From the NCBI RefSeq assembly GCF_037038585.1, contig NC_092560.1, positions 58,397,049-58,461,048 of the forward strand: DNA of 64,000 nt, given 5' to 3'. A program made the position numbers and the translations under genes. The notes under the pieces were generated by a model, which had not been told where the DNA came from, made no database searches, and saw nothing but the letters and a program-made list of their open reading frames with translations. Shown here piece after piece: positions 13,601-26,500 of the stretch. The stretch comes from Patagioenas fasciata. Its lineage: Eukaryota > Chordata > Aves > Columbiformes > Columbidae. Position 1 is the stretch's first letter; the number at the start of each line of letters is the position of its first letter.

Positions 13601-16225
13601 AGAGGATGGTTTCCTAGAACTATCCACCCTGGCTCTCTCATCCCTTTCCTGAGTGGTAACAGCTCATTTAGAGCTATTGGCTCCCACCCCAGATCAAGCT
13701 ACAGAGGAAAAAGCCTGGGAAAGTCCCATCATTTACCAAAGCTGCTGATCTATATGAATGTTAATTGCAGTGAAGAGTCCTCTTGGGTCAGTAGTAATTA
13801 ATTATCATACAGCCTGATGATAAACTTCCTGAAAGTTTAATTCTAATACACACAAAACTTTTAAGGAGGATGGGCAAAACACAGGAGATCGCAATTTCTT
13901 GAAGGACTAGAAGAAAATGAGGACATGGATAGGGCTTTAACAGGGTCTTGAGGTTCTCTGTTGCTCACTGCTCTCAAACAAACAAATTAAAAAACAAACA
14001 AAAAGAGCAACTAAATAACCATAATAAACAAAAAAAAGGTAAGAGGGTAAGATATTTAGGAGAGTCTAAATTCTATAGAGTAACATTAGACTATAAAAAA
14101 ACATAACCTTTGTCTGTTGCCTTCATCTTACTCGTTTCCCAGTTCAAAAATGTTCTTCAGCATAGGCCCTGCCAAACATATTATTAGATCTGACTTGAGA
14201 TCGCTGGGTCACTGTGATGTTTAAGAATGGTGGACAACTACAAGCTTTGCCACGAGGGACAGATGCCAAGCAAAGCCTAGACAGGAAAAATGCCACAAAG
14301 TCAGAAGACACCACAAAAATCTTAACGTACCAGGAGAAAACGAAATTTAGAAGCTCTGGTATTTGTGTTGTATACTTAAAACCACCCCAAACATCCAGCT
14401 GATGCTCAATGTGATTTCTGTTTGTGTTTGTAATTAAATGACATCCATCCTCTTGGGAATGCACTGCTCCAGGGGCTATCTGATCAAACACCATCGGTTT
14501 AGCCTTTCTGCTACCCTGAGCATTGTTGCTGCTGCACATACTGCATTATCTGTTAAAGGTGCTCAAGCAAACAGGTGGGGTTTTTTTTATTTTTCCCCTC
14601 TCTTCAGTTTTACACCAAAACGTCCCTTTTGTATGAAATAACAATGTATCTGAAGATGCAGTACTTGTATTAACACAGCCCTGGAGGAATGTAGGGTTCT
14701 GCTAATCTGAGTAGAGTTGGCATGCTTCCATGGTTAATACTTGTCTGCATATGAAGGCCCAGAAAAACCTTCTGGTCGCCTAGAACAGTGCAGCGCTAAC
14801 CTAATCCCTCACGCTGTGCTCAGCCGGGGTTTCCAGGACATCACAAGCATAGTGGTGGGAACAGGGTTGCAACAGCAAGGCTCACATCCCTTGTGCAATG
14901 GAAAGTTTGGAGAGGAATCGGGTGACTGCTTTCTTTCCTGAATTCTGGCAGAAGGCTTGCAGAGATGCCTCTTCCCTCAGGCAAGCTACGTCTCAAGGGT
15001 GAAACAGAGATGTAGAAACTGCAAGACAATAAAGCATGATTAATTTCTGTTGTTGGTGAATGCTGTGCTGCTGCAGCCCAATTTCCAGGTGTTTTTAAAT
15101 GTAATCCCTATCTTGCTTACATTCTTCTGGGAAGAGATCTACTTAAATTAGCGCAATCTCTTCACTCCCTAATTTACTGCATAGGGGTGTGGATCTGGAG
15201 AGCTGTTTGCTGCTTAGCCCGAACAAGATGAATGTGATGCTTTTGGGTTGAAGAAAGCAATTACAGCAATTGTGCGTGGAATGTTTGCATTGCTTGTCTC
15301 CTGGTTTTTCTAGACATCTTGCAATTTGGGGGATGTTATCTACTCATGATTTAAGACCTTGTGAACAATCCCCAGCTTTGTGAAAAGCAGAGCAGATTGC
15401 ACACTTTTCTTTCAGCAGCAGTTCTCGCGAAGATAAGCCCAGTTTTCATCCTTGTCAGCTTGTGCGCCAGTTTGTTCCATTACTTTCTGCCTTTTAAGAC
15501 AATACTGGAGTTTTTGACCTTCATGAGACCATCCCAGAATATTTGCACAGGAAAATGTGCTTTGTAAATTACACTTACAGAAATCAAGGGTAGTTTAAAT
15601 CTCAAGAGTTGTGGTGATTTGTACCTGGGATGCTTCTTAGGCATTGAGGTGAAATCGGGAACTCCTGTAAAGGCTGGAATGTAGAGCTTCTTTATGTATT
15701 TTATATGGAACTGCCTTATGTACCTTTTTTAGGCAGCATGGCTGAATTGAAGATACAGCATATTTAGTGAGGCACTTCCACCTCAAGAACTTGTTTCACT
15801 TGATCTGCCAAACCTGTTATTCAGCCTTTAGGATATAATACAACGTGTAGCTGTTTACAGAATTAGAGGGTGGAATACATGAGAAATCGCAGAAAAGTTT
15901 ATGCCTGGTGCTTTGAGTGTGGGAAGCACGTCCCACCTAGAACAAAACACAGATGTTCTCGGTGGCGCGAGGGATCAGTTTGTGCCCAGGAGCACTGACA
16001 ACACTGGTGAATAAAGTTGTCTGTTTTGTGGTAAACGCTGTTAAAATAAAAATGTGGTTTTGTATGCAGAAAGCATTTTGTGTTGGTCACTATTTTCTTT
16101 CCAAATAAAATCTTTAATCTTTTAACAAGGGAAAAAGATTGTTTTGGGTTGGGCTGAAACTCAACTTCTCAGCTCTTTTGCAATTTTCCAACACTTCCAG
16201 AAGTGGAAGCAGATTTTTCCTTTTT
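13601..16225. other. Proximal upstream DNA, no gene recognised
   Basis: AT-rich sequence without recognisable exons. An A-rich tract at about 13,978-14,040 belongs to a segment resembling 11,905-12,050. Open frames (for example minus 14,144-14,539) show no domain. The stretch ends at the poly(dA) run that borders the CpG island. Confidence 0.5.
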
Positions 16226-16249
16226 AAAAAAAAAAAAAAAAAATCCCCG

Positions 16250-17500
16250 TGTTCGCAGCAGCTCTGGCGGGCAGGCACAGGGGCCGCGGCGGCTGGAGTA
16301 CCTGTGTCCGCCCGGCGCCTGGGACACCGCGCTGGGTCCGTCCCCGCTGGCCGCCGCCGCTGTTTGTCGCCCCGCGGGCCGCACTCCGCTGCACGGCCCG
16401 CATGGCCTCAGGCCAGGGCCGGGCAGGCAGGTGGAGGCAGAGCACGGGCAGCCACCGAGGCACTCCCTCCGGCGCCGCCGGCCCCGCCGCAGCTCCAGCA
16501 GCGGTGCGGGCCGAGGGAAGCGCACACCGGCCGGGTGGGTGGCGAGCCCGCAGCCCTTCAGGCAGCGCGGAGCCGCGGGCGAGGGGCGGGGCGCGGGCTC
16601 CGCAGCCAGGGGCTCCCTGGTGGGCGGGGCGGGGCCAGGCCGCCGCGCAATTGGCCGGCTCCGGGCTGCCATTGAAGCGCGGCCGCCGGTGGGGCGTCCC
16701 AGCGGCGAGAGGGGGCGGGCGGAGGTGCCACCGCCATCCCGCCCCTCCTTCCTTCCTTCCCTCCCTTCCTCCCGCCCGCCCGCCTTAAAGCCCCGGTGGG
16801 CGCCGCAGTGGTGGCAGTACCGCAGTGCGGGCGGCGGCTGCGGCGGTGCTGGGCTCGCAGGGGGCGGGCGCCATTGGCTCGCAGCGCGGCGCCCGAACGC
16901 GGCGCAGCCCCTCCCAGCCGCCTGCGCTGCGCCCCCGCCCCTCGGGCCGGGGCTGTCACCGCGGCGCGCCTGACGCCGGGCGCCCGGCGCTGCCAGCATG
17001 TTTGACAGGACGCGGCTGCCCTTCGTGGCGCTGGACGTGGTCTGCGTGGCGCTGGGTAGGTCGGCGGGCCGCGGCAGGGCGAGGGAAGCCGCCCCCGGGG
17101 AGCTGCGCTCCGCTCCGTCTCCGCACGGCGCCGCACTAATCGCATGCTCGCCCCCCCGTCCCCGCGGCGCCAGGCACCACCCCGGAGCGGGTCCTCGTCC
17201 AGCCTGCGCCTTCGCTGTGCCTGTCTGCCGCCTCCACCGCTGCCTGCCGCCCCTTCACCCCCATCCTCCTTCCTCTCCTCTTCCCCACCGCACCGGGCGG
17301 ACGGCGGCGCCGCAGCCTCCCGGCCCTCGCCCGGAGGAATCTGGTCGCTGCCGCCCCCGCCGGGGCCGCGGGCTGGGAAGCGAAAGGTCCTGGGGGGTTT
17401 GGAGCTGCTGCTGCTTATCCACTGACATCTGGAACTCCCTCTTCTCTCTGCTGTCCTTCTTCCCTCTTCCGCCGACTGTGGCAAAATCCTGTGCGGGGAA
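16250..17500 (+). promoter_or_regulatory. PLPP1: CpG island and promoter of PLPP1
   Basis: Composition changes abruptly from AT-rich to very GC- and CpG-rich just after an 18-base poly(dA) run at 16,226-16,243. Recognisable elements upstream of the ATG are GC boxes at 16,583-16,592 and 16,622-16,635, inverted CCAAT boxes (ATTGG) at 16,650-16,654 and 16,873-16,877, a pyrimidine tract of CCTT repeats at about 16,742-16,774, and a TTAAA element at 16,785-16,789 that could act as a weak TATA-like site. The start site cannot be fixed by eye; a start between about 16,810 and 16,900 would give a 100-190 nt 5' leader. Long open frames here on both strands are caused by high GC and few stop codons, and I do not call them genes. 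Confidence 0.85.
16998..17055 (+). CDS. PLPP1: PLPP1 coding exon 1
   Basis: This exon encodes the first 19 residues and the first base of codon 20. The peptide starts [19 protein letters not shown], the N-terminus expected for PLPP1: a short cytosolic start running into transmembrane segment 1. The ATG has A at -3, an acceptable Kozak context. No downstream in-frame Met competes within the exon. The exon ends ...CTG G and is followed by the donor GTAGGT at 17,056. It sits inside the CpG island, which extends into intron 1. The codon-20 split (phase 1) matches the acceptors of both exons 2a and 2b, where the leading CT completes an Ala codon. Confidence 0.95.
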
Positions 17501-20500
17501 GGTGAGTGCTGCAGCCTGGGGTGTGCGTGTTAGCCGGAGGGGTCGGAGCGGTGTCCGGCATCACAGACACGGCTCACCCCGGCTGCAGCGGAGCTGGCAC
17601 CGTAGGTGTTGTGCAGCAGCCAAGAGGTTCAGTGTGAGATTGGAGTTGTGTGCGGCCTCGGTGAAGCTGAACTCGTGCTCCAGCTGACGACTGGAAATGG
17701 AATTGGGGTATTTGTTAGGACGTGATGTTTGTGTCCTGTCTGTGCAGTAGCGAGGGACGCGTGTAGGGGCAGGAGCGTTGCGTCGGTGCGGTGGTGGCCC
17801 CGTGTTAAACCTCACTGCCACAGCACACTGCCACGGCACTGCCGGTTTGTGTTAGCTAATGCAAATAACATCTTCCTAGTGCTGCTGTCTTCTGTTTTCA
17901 GTCTCTAGCTCTGTCAAAAACGACATCGTGGCCTGTCAACTTAGGTTAATTTTTTCCTTTTATGTCGCGACACGCCGTAAAGAGTAAGGATCTTAGTTAT
18001 CAATTAGCAAAGGGGAAATTTTACTCTATAAAGAGCTGTGACTTCTGGGTGTTGAGAGTCAGGGAAGTGTCTTCAGTATCTGAAGAGGTGCTTCTTGGTC
18101 CAAGTGTTTGTTATAGGTGTTTGGTTCATAATTGAATGAGAACCGCATTTCGGTAATACATCTAAGCACTTGCTTGTCGCATTCGGTGGTGTTCACTCAA
18201 ACAGGTCTGGCTTATGAAGTCTCATGAATGTAATGACCATCAGTGTGAATGTAATGACCAACACTTTATCTTGCTAGACGCTTTGTATGGCAATGGAACC
18301 TGTAGCTAAATGGCACTGAAGAACAAAATTACAGAGAATGATGCATTGGTTTGAAAAAAATGATATATGAGAGAGAGCTTTTGGAGAATGAGTGGATGTA
18401 GTCTGGTAGGAGCAGTCTCTGTTCAGATCAGAAGTTTTACAAAGCTATGCTGTAGCAAGGCTTAAACTTTTTTATGCTGTCTTTATGGCCAGTTAAGCAG
18501 TTTTGTCTGTCCTCAAAACTGTTATTATAAAATCTTTATAATTAGGAAAAGCTTTGCATATATTTTGGTCTGTTCAAGGACTATGCATATTGTAAGTCAT
18601 CTTGAGTTATTGAGGCAAACAAAATATATTAAAATTAAGACTGTAGGAAGCATATGACTTGAGGGCTACCCAGCTAAGAGAATAAGGGTTTTCCCCTGCT
18701 TCTGCCTCAAGTTATTACCTAGGGGCTAGATTCTTGGCCTTTGTCTGCAATGTAGTACCGATTCACACACACCTTCCCTGCCACCAGCTAGCATTTGGAT
18801 CACAGATGCTCTAATCTGATGCCTCGGTGTGCTGGAGGGTTGACAGACTTTTTGTTTTCCCTTGGGCTTGTTTACTTCCTACTAGTAGGAGGAAAAATGC
18901 AGGCAGTGCTTAACATAAAGCCTCCTGACACCTGCAGCTTTAAACACATAGAGCTACAGGTTTCAGTGAAACTCTAGCTGACACAAAAATATGTGAGTGT
19001 AGGAATGGGACAGATAGTGGATATAGAACCAAATTATTTTCCTCTTCTCCCTGGCTCCAATGTGGTTGAGACAGCCACTTAGAAGAACATAGTCTTAAGC
19101 CTGTGTGTCTAAAGGGGGGATCTGTTTTAGCTTTTTTTGCTGTAAGAGAAATGTTCTTGTTGATTGTGGACTTTTATTCTAACTTTCGCTTGTTCTCTAT
19201 CCCTCCCCTGCCCCCGAGTGTACTTTGATATCTGCTCAAATGACCAAGGTAACTGCCCAGATAAATTGACTTGCAGGTATTGATAATGTGATACCTAATA
19301 TCTCTACTGAAGATACCATGAGGAAGCCTCCAAGAGAAAACCTCTCTAACTGTGTCATACTGAAAGTTTAAGTCTATGTAGACCAGCTTCATTTGAGGAC
19401 TGAACTCATAATTTTGGTGTGGTAGCCCATTCTACCACAAAAAGGGCTACCAGTAGCATACTGGTTGCTTTAGCAGGTCAGTTTGACTAGTTATCTCGAG
19501 AGGTTCCTTCCAACCCTTGAACATCCTGTGATTCTTGCCATCCCCAAGGTAACTTGAACTGTCAGTTGATACAGAGGTGGCCTTTTTTCTTCTCCCTCTC
19601 TTTCCCCTACCTTCCACATAGTAAGTGAACATGGGGAAGAATTAATTTCATTGTCTCAGCAGTTTTGGACAGAAAAAAACTAAAGAAATCACTTCAAGTT
19701 GCAGTGACCTGCCTAATCCATAAGCTCACTGCTACCTAAGTGCGTGACTCCGATTGAAAGTGCTTGTGACTTACTTGCTCCTGTTCTAGTCTTTCATTCT
19801 TTCTGCAGGTTCAACTCTCCCAAGGCAAGTTTTCCGAAAGGGAAGGAAGGGAAAGAGAGTGTTACTGTGATTTTTGGGCTGATTTAATGGTTTATTGAAA
19901 GATCTGACAAGAGCCCAAGATCAAGAGAGATAAGAGACAAAGTAACAGATCAAGAAAGAGCAGGCAGCACGGGAGAGCAACATCTTCCCCTTTATGTGGC
20001 ATTAAGCTATTAGATCAGTTGCTGCCTGAAAGCTAAGTCTCAGGTTGCTATTAATTGGCATTTAAGGGAACTCGCTCCCCCATCCACCTTTCTATGCAGT
20101 AAGGGAGAGAGAATCCCGGCAAAGCAGTCTTTGGTGCCCTGAGAAAATTAAGAATTCTCTTTTTCAGGATGATAATTCCTTCCTTCTACATGATATTACT
20201 GCTTCAGTAGTAAACTAGTTTAATATTCTGTCATCTAAAAAAAAAAAAAAACCAAAAAACAACCGAGAAACCCCTGCAGATTTTTGCAGCATCTGTCCTT
20301 AAATAGTGTGATGAGGCCACATCTGCATTCTGTGTGTGTGTGCTGATCTGCAGCACTGGGTGTGTGTGTGTGCAGATCTGCAGTGCAGGCAACAGCTCCC
20401 TTATTCTGCGGTCCAGCAGACAGTGGCCAACTTCTTCTTTTACCAGAAAGCATGAGTGGCCTGGACTGCAGGTTTTCTTCTGCATACTTTGTTACTTGTC

Positions 20501-23500
20501 TCTTTGTTCTTCTGATGGACATTCTGTGCAGCGTGGCACAGATGTGTAAATGGAATGACAGTTCTAGACAACAGTAAAACAAGTTTTCACCAATACTGAG
20601 ACTCGATTCTTATGGTTTATTACAGTTTAAATTTGTCATGCAAAAAATAACAGCTTATTAAAATAACTTTGTTAATTAGCTTGTGACTGATGTCTTCATT
20701 AAGTGCTGTACTTAGACTCTGTGGCACTGTTACAGGTCTATTGTTTGACTGCAAATCAGGCTGCTTCTTCATTAAGGCAGGTTAACAACACTTAAAGAAC
20801 AAAGTTGGAGAAACCCATGGTAATTTTCCTGTAGTGAGTGGAAGAACTACTAAATATGTTTACCTTTGGACCAAATTGTCACTAAGACCAAGATCAGATT
20901 AAAGTAAGTTCTGCAGAGTTAACTGAAGTAATAAGGAAAACATTCTCGGTGCCACTAAACTAGGACAACTTGCTTCTGGTCTGTGCTTGTTGCAATTCAT
21001 GCCTAACTTGAGTGCAGGGATGCAGTACAACAGAATTGTTTCTTTAGTCCCTTGCCTGACTCTGCAATCACTGACAAGCTATTATAAGTAATTAGGGAGT
21101 GTACTTGTCAATTTGTGATTGCTGGTATAATGCAAGAATATGTACAACCAAAGATTAGAAAAATCAATGTCTTCTAAAGAATTTGCCCCTTCACTGTTCC
21201 GATCCACTCTGCTCTAATATGTTGGAAATAGTAATAGATTATTAATAAAATTTAGAACTGCTGTAGATTGTAGTTAATTTTGGTGCATGTGTTGAGATTT
21301 CCTTTTTTTTTTTTCCCCCTCCTCTCCCGAGTCCTGTCCCATACTGGTTCCAGGAGCCAACTGAAGACTTCCCTAGTGTGCAGCTGTTTCCTAGCAGTGG
21401 GGCTGTCTGCTACTTGGGTGTTGAGGTACCCTGAGCTGCAAGCAGTACTTGTGGGACGAAGAAGGGTTTGGTACATGGTGGGTGGTGGGAACAGTGAGCC
21501 TGTGGTAGTCTGATTTTTGTCATGGAGCTACTTCTGCCTTAAGGGAAGGAGAAGTTCTAGTCTCCTAAACACAACAACATGTGAACTAAACTCAGGAATA
21601 CTAAATGCTCACATTGCTCTTTTAAGCTTACTAGATAAAGACTGCAGGAATGTTGTGTGATAAAAAGCAGATGCATGTGTACAGGGCAGGCTAGTTCGGT
21701 TTTGCAGTGTGTGAGATGCCTGGGACAACTTTGCACGCTTTGTACAATTTTTTTGCTTTAGGTGCTGTTCTTCCCTTTTGGAAGTGTTTACTTGCTGTCA
21801 CTGAAGACAGTCATCTCTGATGAATAAGGTATTGCTGTTCAGTCAAGGAAGGCCTTCTATGTGGGTTAGCACTTCCTGGTTGCCCTAGTTCAAATAAAAC
21901 CTCCTCCACCATTACTTGTGACTCACTGACATGTGTGTCACCATCCTTATTTTCCATGTCATGTGGATGCTCAATCTTCCAGTGCATTAATACACTGTAA
22001 AGCTGTAACAGGTTCATGTGAAAGGGCAGCTTGTCTTTAAATGGCACTGTCTACCCAGCTACCACAAGATGATTCTCGTAAAGTTGTCTCTGAGTTTATT
22101 GGAAACATGGTTGTCACCTGAAGCACGGAAAGTCTTGCCTTCCCTTTCACACTTCGCTTTCTTGAACACATGAGACAGAATATGGTGGTTGTGATGTTGT
22201 CTCTTGTTACTGTCTTTGGCAAGATCTACCCAAAGACACTCTGTCTTGCTAGGAAGCTTTCAGAGAAACTTCAAGTTAGAACTTGACTAGTTAATAAACA
22301 CTTTTTGAAGTCAGCAATCAGGTTCTTGCTTTGCCAGGTATTGCTATTAAAATGTATCTTGTACTCTGGCTAACCCCTGTCTCAAAAAGAGAAATTCTTG
22401 CACTTTTTACAGTGATATCTAACTCCTAATTCACCTTCCAGTGCCTTGCTAAGAGCCAAATCTTGAACTCAGCAGTATATTATTTCCTCTTGGCATAATA
22501 GAGGAAGATGCTTGTCAGCAGTGAGGTTCCCTACCAGCTGCCTGAGCCCTGGTGACTCTTTGACCTTAAGCAGATGGAAAGACTTGTGCAATATGCTTAT
22601 GTGAAGCTGGTGACCTTTGCTTAAGGGAGTGGGAGGAAAGGGGCTTCTGACATTTTCTGTAGAAAATTAAGTACCACACTAAAGCTAAACAATGAAATAG
22701 CTCATCCCTCGTAGTTGATGAGGCCCTGCCTCACCTTTGTAGCTGCTTAGGTGCTTGTTTGAGCCTGTGCTGATTCAATGCACTGACCTGGTTTTAGAGA
22801 GTTGGATGGTATGAACTCATATTGACTAAATGCAGCTCTGTTTGGAGCCCATTCAATCACAGCCCTGGTGTGAGAGAACGTAAAAGCAGTTGACTGCTGA
22901 TTGCCTGTTACTGCGTAGTTTTATGTAAAAGCACTGTTGCACTGACCCAGATGCTGATGACAGGATAAAGCTGTTAGTCCTCTGTCTGTGACCTGTGTCT
23001 GGAGCACAGAAGCAGGTAGCAAGATGTGACCTAACTCCGTAAGGTACCTGATGATGAAAGAGATCTCAGGCTTTGTATGTAGCCTTCCTGGTGACTTGGA
23101 GTTATCCCAGACAACTGATAATTCTCCTGGACTAATTCTGCAAAGAGCATTAATCTCACCTTGGATGATGGGAGGGAAAAAAGTGCTGAACATAATTATG
23201 TAGAACTTTATTGGCAAAATATACTACCCACAGAAGTATGGCTTTAGAAAGAAGTCAGATTTATTGGTATGGCCTTGATTATTGCTGTGTCTGCTCAGGG
23301 GGGTGGTGATGGTACAAAGAGTTGGCTCCTTTCCCTCTCTCGTCCTGCAAAGGAAACTCCTTTTTCTTGGCATCTAATAAAGAAAAACAGTTGACTGAAG
23401 ACAACTAAAAAATCCATAAACACTGGAAATTCAGGTAATGGATAAGTAGTGAGTGACTAGTTTTAACCTGGTTATACAGCAGAAATAAAACCATTTAATG

Positions 23501-26500
23501 CTATCCTGAAGAAGCCAGATTTCCTTAAGATGCTTTCCTAGACCACTTTTTTAGAACAATGTAGTTGTTGATAGTCTGTTCAGCTGTGGCAATAGGCCTC
23601 TCAGTTCCCTCCTGCGAGCAGACCCACAAACAGTTTTCCAGCTGAGTAGTGTTGTCCTGCAGATTAAAAACTGGAAGAAAACTGTGCCCCTTATTTATAT
23701 TAACGATTTTCTGCTCATATCTTCTTGTTTGACAATCAACTGGTAATGACTTGACCCACTTTCTGGGAGGAATTTTCCTTCCTAAGTTACAAGACTGATC
23801 TCAGAGGCACAGAATTAAAAACTGTCTTGATCAACTTGCATTGTCGTTCAAACTACTTTTGTCAGATTCTCTGCCACATGAATCCTTCTAGCAGTCAGGT
23901 CCAGCTTTTAAACTCAAGACTGCTTGTTCATACAGAATCCAAAAGTAGACCCAAGTAAGCTTCTTTAGCAGATTATCATACAGAAAAATAATGTTGAATC
24001 TGTCTGGTGCATTTATCAATCACTTTCTGTTATCATATTGAGTTACAGGATTTGGAACAACCGGTACAAGAAGCATTAGTAGGCTACTCTTGCTCTGTTA
24101 TAGCCTTCTCTGATTGATCTCTAAAAAGCTGTAACCAAGAAGCAGTCTGACTCAGGAGTGTGTTCCCTTCAGTTTTATTTGTGTTATATTATAATTCAAT
24201 GCAGTTTTGGCATCTCCTGTTCATGTGGCATCTTGATACCCAGTAACAGGAGAATAGTTGTGTGTTTGGGGAGGGCGGGGGAGTGGACTGCTTTGTTTTT
24301 AATTTTAAATTAAAAAGGGCGAATATGTCAGGTCAGGGATCAGAACCCTGATTTTATTAAACGGAACTGGAGGGCAAGGCCCTGGAACTGGATATGGTAA
24401 GGGCCATATCAATACAGCCTTATTTCTGTGATGCTGCAGATGAAGCAATGGATCGTGCTAGACTTAGCCTGGATTTTAGTGCCTCCTTCCCTTTGGCTGC
24501 CATTGCTAATGGCGCAGCTTTCAGAGAGGCCACATGAGGGTTGCTTGATCGCTTAAGGTAGCATAAGACGTTGACTGGTCATCCCTGATATAGAAGTGTC
24601 ACACATGTTTGTTACATGATTACTTTCATAGGGAAGGAGGAAGTTGTACCAAACAGGAATTTCGCTCTGTGTTTTTGCCTCTAAATGTAGGGATTCTGTA
24701 TCAAATTGCAGCATCTTGAGTAGCTTCTGCCTCTCTTATAATAGGGTAATATTTCTCCCTCAAATTAATCCTAGGGCATATTTGTCCCTTAAACATTGAA
24801 GGCAACTGTGAGGCTGATGTGGCCCCCAGTGAAAATGACTTTGACACCCCTGGTATAAGATGATGTTCAGGTGGATGACCAGGCGGACTGTTTAATGGGA
24901 ATTCTGAGTCCCTCTGTAGCACTGCCATTGTAAGGCTTGACTTTATTAAAGAGTCTTTAAATAAAACATCATGCTTGTAAGACTCATTGGAAAAAGATCA
25001 TTTACACTCCTAGCAGCTAATTGCCTATTATATTTCTAAAGACTGAATGTTATTTTGGGTCAGGGTGTGTAGCTATATGTGAAATACTCAGAATGCCTTT
25101 TGCTGTGTATGTCCACAAAACAAAGATTAAAATGAAAAAAGTTTTAACTTCTGTAGTTTAAAAGAGAACTGGTCTTAAATGACATTCAGAATTGGTGTTG
25201 CCTGCAGGAAAAGAAATCCATTGCTGTCTTGCCAGCAGCTGACCTGGATAGTTCAGTTTCTTTTTCTGTATTGTTTTCCCTATCCCTAAGCTCAGTGCTT
25301 TAGGTAGACTGTTTGCAGATCTTGATCTCTGGGGGCTATCGACATAGTTTTGTATCTCTGGGCTTTTTAATTCTCTGGACAATACAGTTAAAGCCTTTAA
25401 CAGTGAACATAGCACTGAGCACACAATGTAAGCAGTGATTAAATATTTAATTCCCCCTAAACAGGAAGGCTTATAGTGGGAGAAGTTTCTCCTGCTTGGT
25501 CTGGCCGCAGCCGGTTCTGTTCTTCCCCTGCTACGAGCACTGCAGCACAAGGAGCTGCTGACCTCTCCGTCTCTGGTATCTTTTAGCTATAGTCTGAGGG
25601 TCTTAAGTCTTTCTGTCAGGTCTGTCAGTCATCAGGGCAATTGGCCTCTGCCCCTCTGGGTGAACTGCTAATGAGTTCCAGGTGGCTGTCGACTTGGACC
25701 TTCTCTGCCCCCTGAAAGGAGCAGAGCCCAGGGCACAGCCTTTGCTTGTGACCTGCAGCTGGCTCACCTGAGCCACGTATTTTTCCATGTGTAAGCAGCA
25801 AAGCAGGCTAGGATATATTACTGCCCTGTAAATGCCCACAGGAAACACAACTGCATGTTTTTTAGACTAACAGGTACCTAATGCTTCTAAAAGTTGCGGT
25901 TGTTTTGACTCAAAAGGTAGCAATAAGGGAGAATGCACTTGTCTGTGTGAATATTCTTAAACAAGCGTTGTGACTTGATCTAATGGATTGGCAGCGTAGA
26001 TGACTGAACTTCTGCTTCCATGTTGAATGGGGACACTGGAATATGATGTAGTTTTCTGCTATTAAATGGTGGACTTACAAACTACACTCTGCTGTGTTGC
26101 GGCTGGTCCAGTTCAGAGGAGGGTTTCCTTCATGTCCTGCCTCCACCACCCTTGCCTTTGCCCAACCAAAATTGAAAGGCACAGTCATTTAGTGAAACTG
26201 TTGTCAGGTTGCTGATCTGGCTTCTCTGCTAGCCAAATAATATATCATAAAACAAATAAAAATGTAAATAGTGTAATAGTTGCAAGTAGAATAGTAGCAG
26301 AGATTAGAATGTAGTTCAGGCTTTTAAATACCTATCTCCTGTTTACTGAAGCCTAGCACAGCTTCTGGTGTTATCAGAACAATCAGTGTGCTGATATGAG
26401 AAATATTTTGCATTCCTAGGGTTGGAAAAGTAAGATAAAGTCCTTTAAAGTGGTTAGCAGGTGAGTTGAGGGCTGCTAGCTCATCTCGGCTACTGAAAAT

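Noticed and set aside
16169-17687. Open frames of 179-308 codons on both strands of the CpG island
   Set aside because: High GC content removes stop codons; the frames are low-complexity Arg/Pro/Ala/Gly, overlap each other, and none matches a known protein except the short PLPP1 exon 1.
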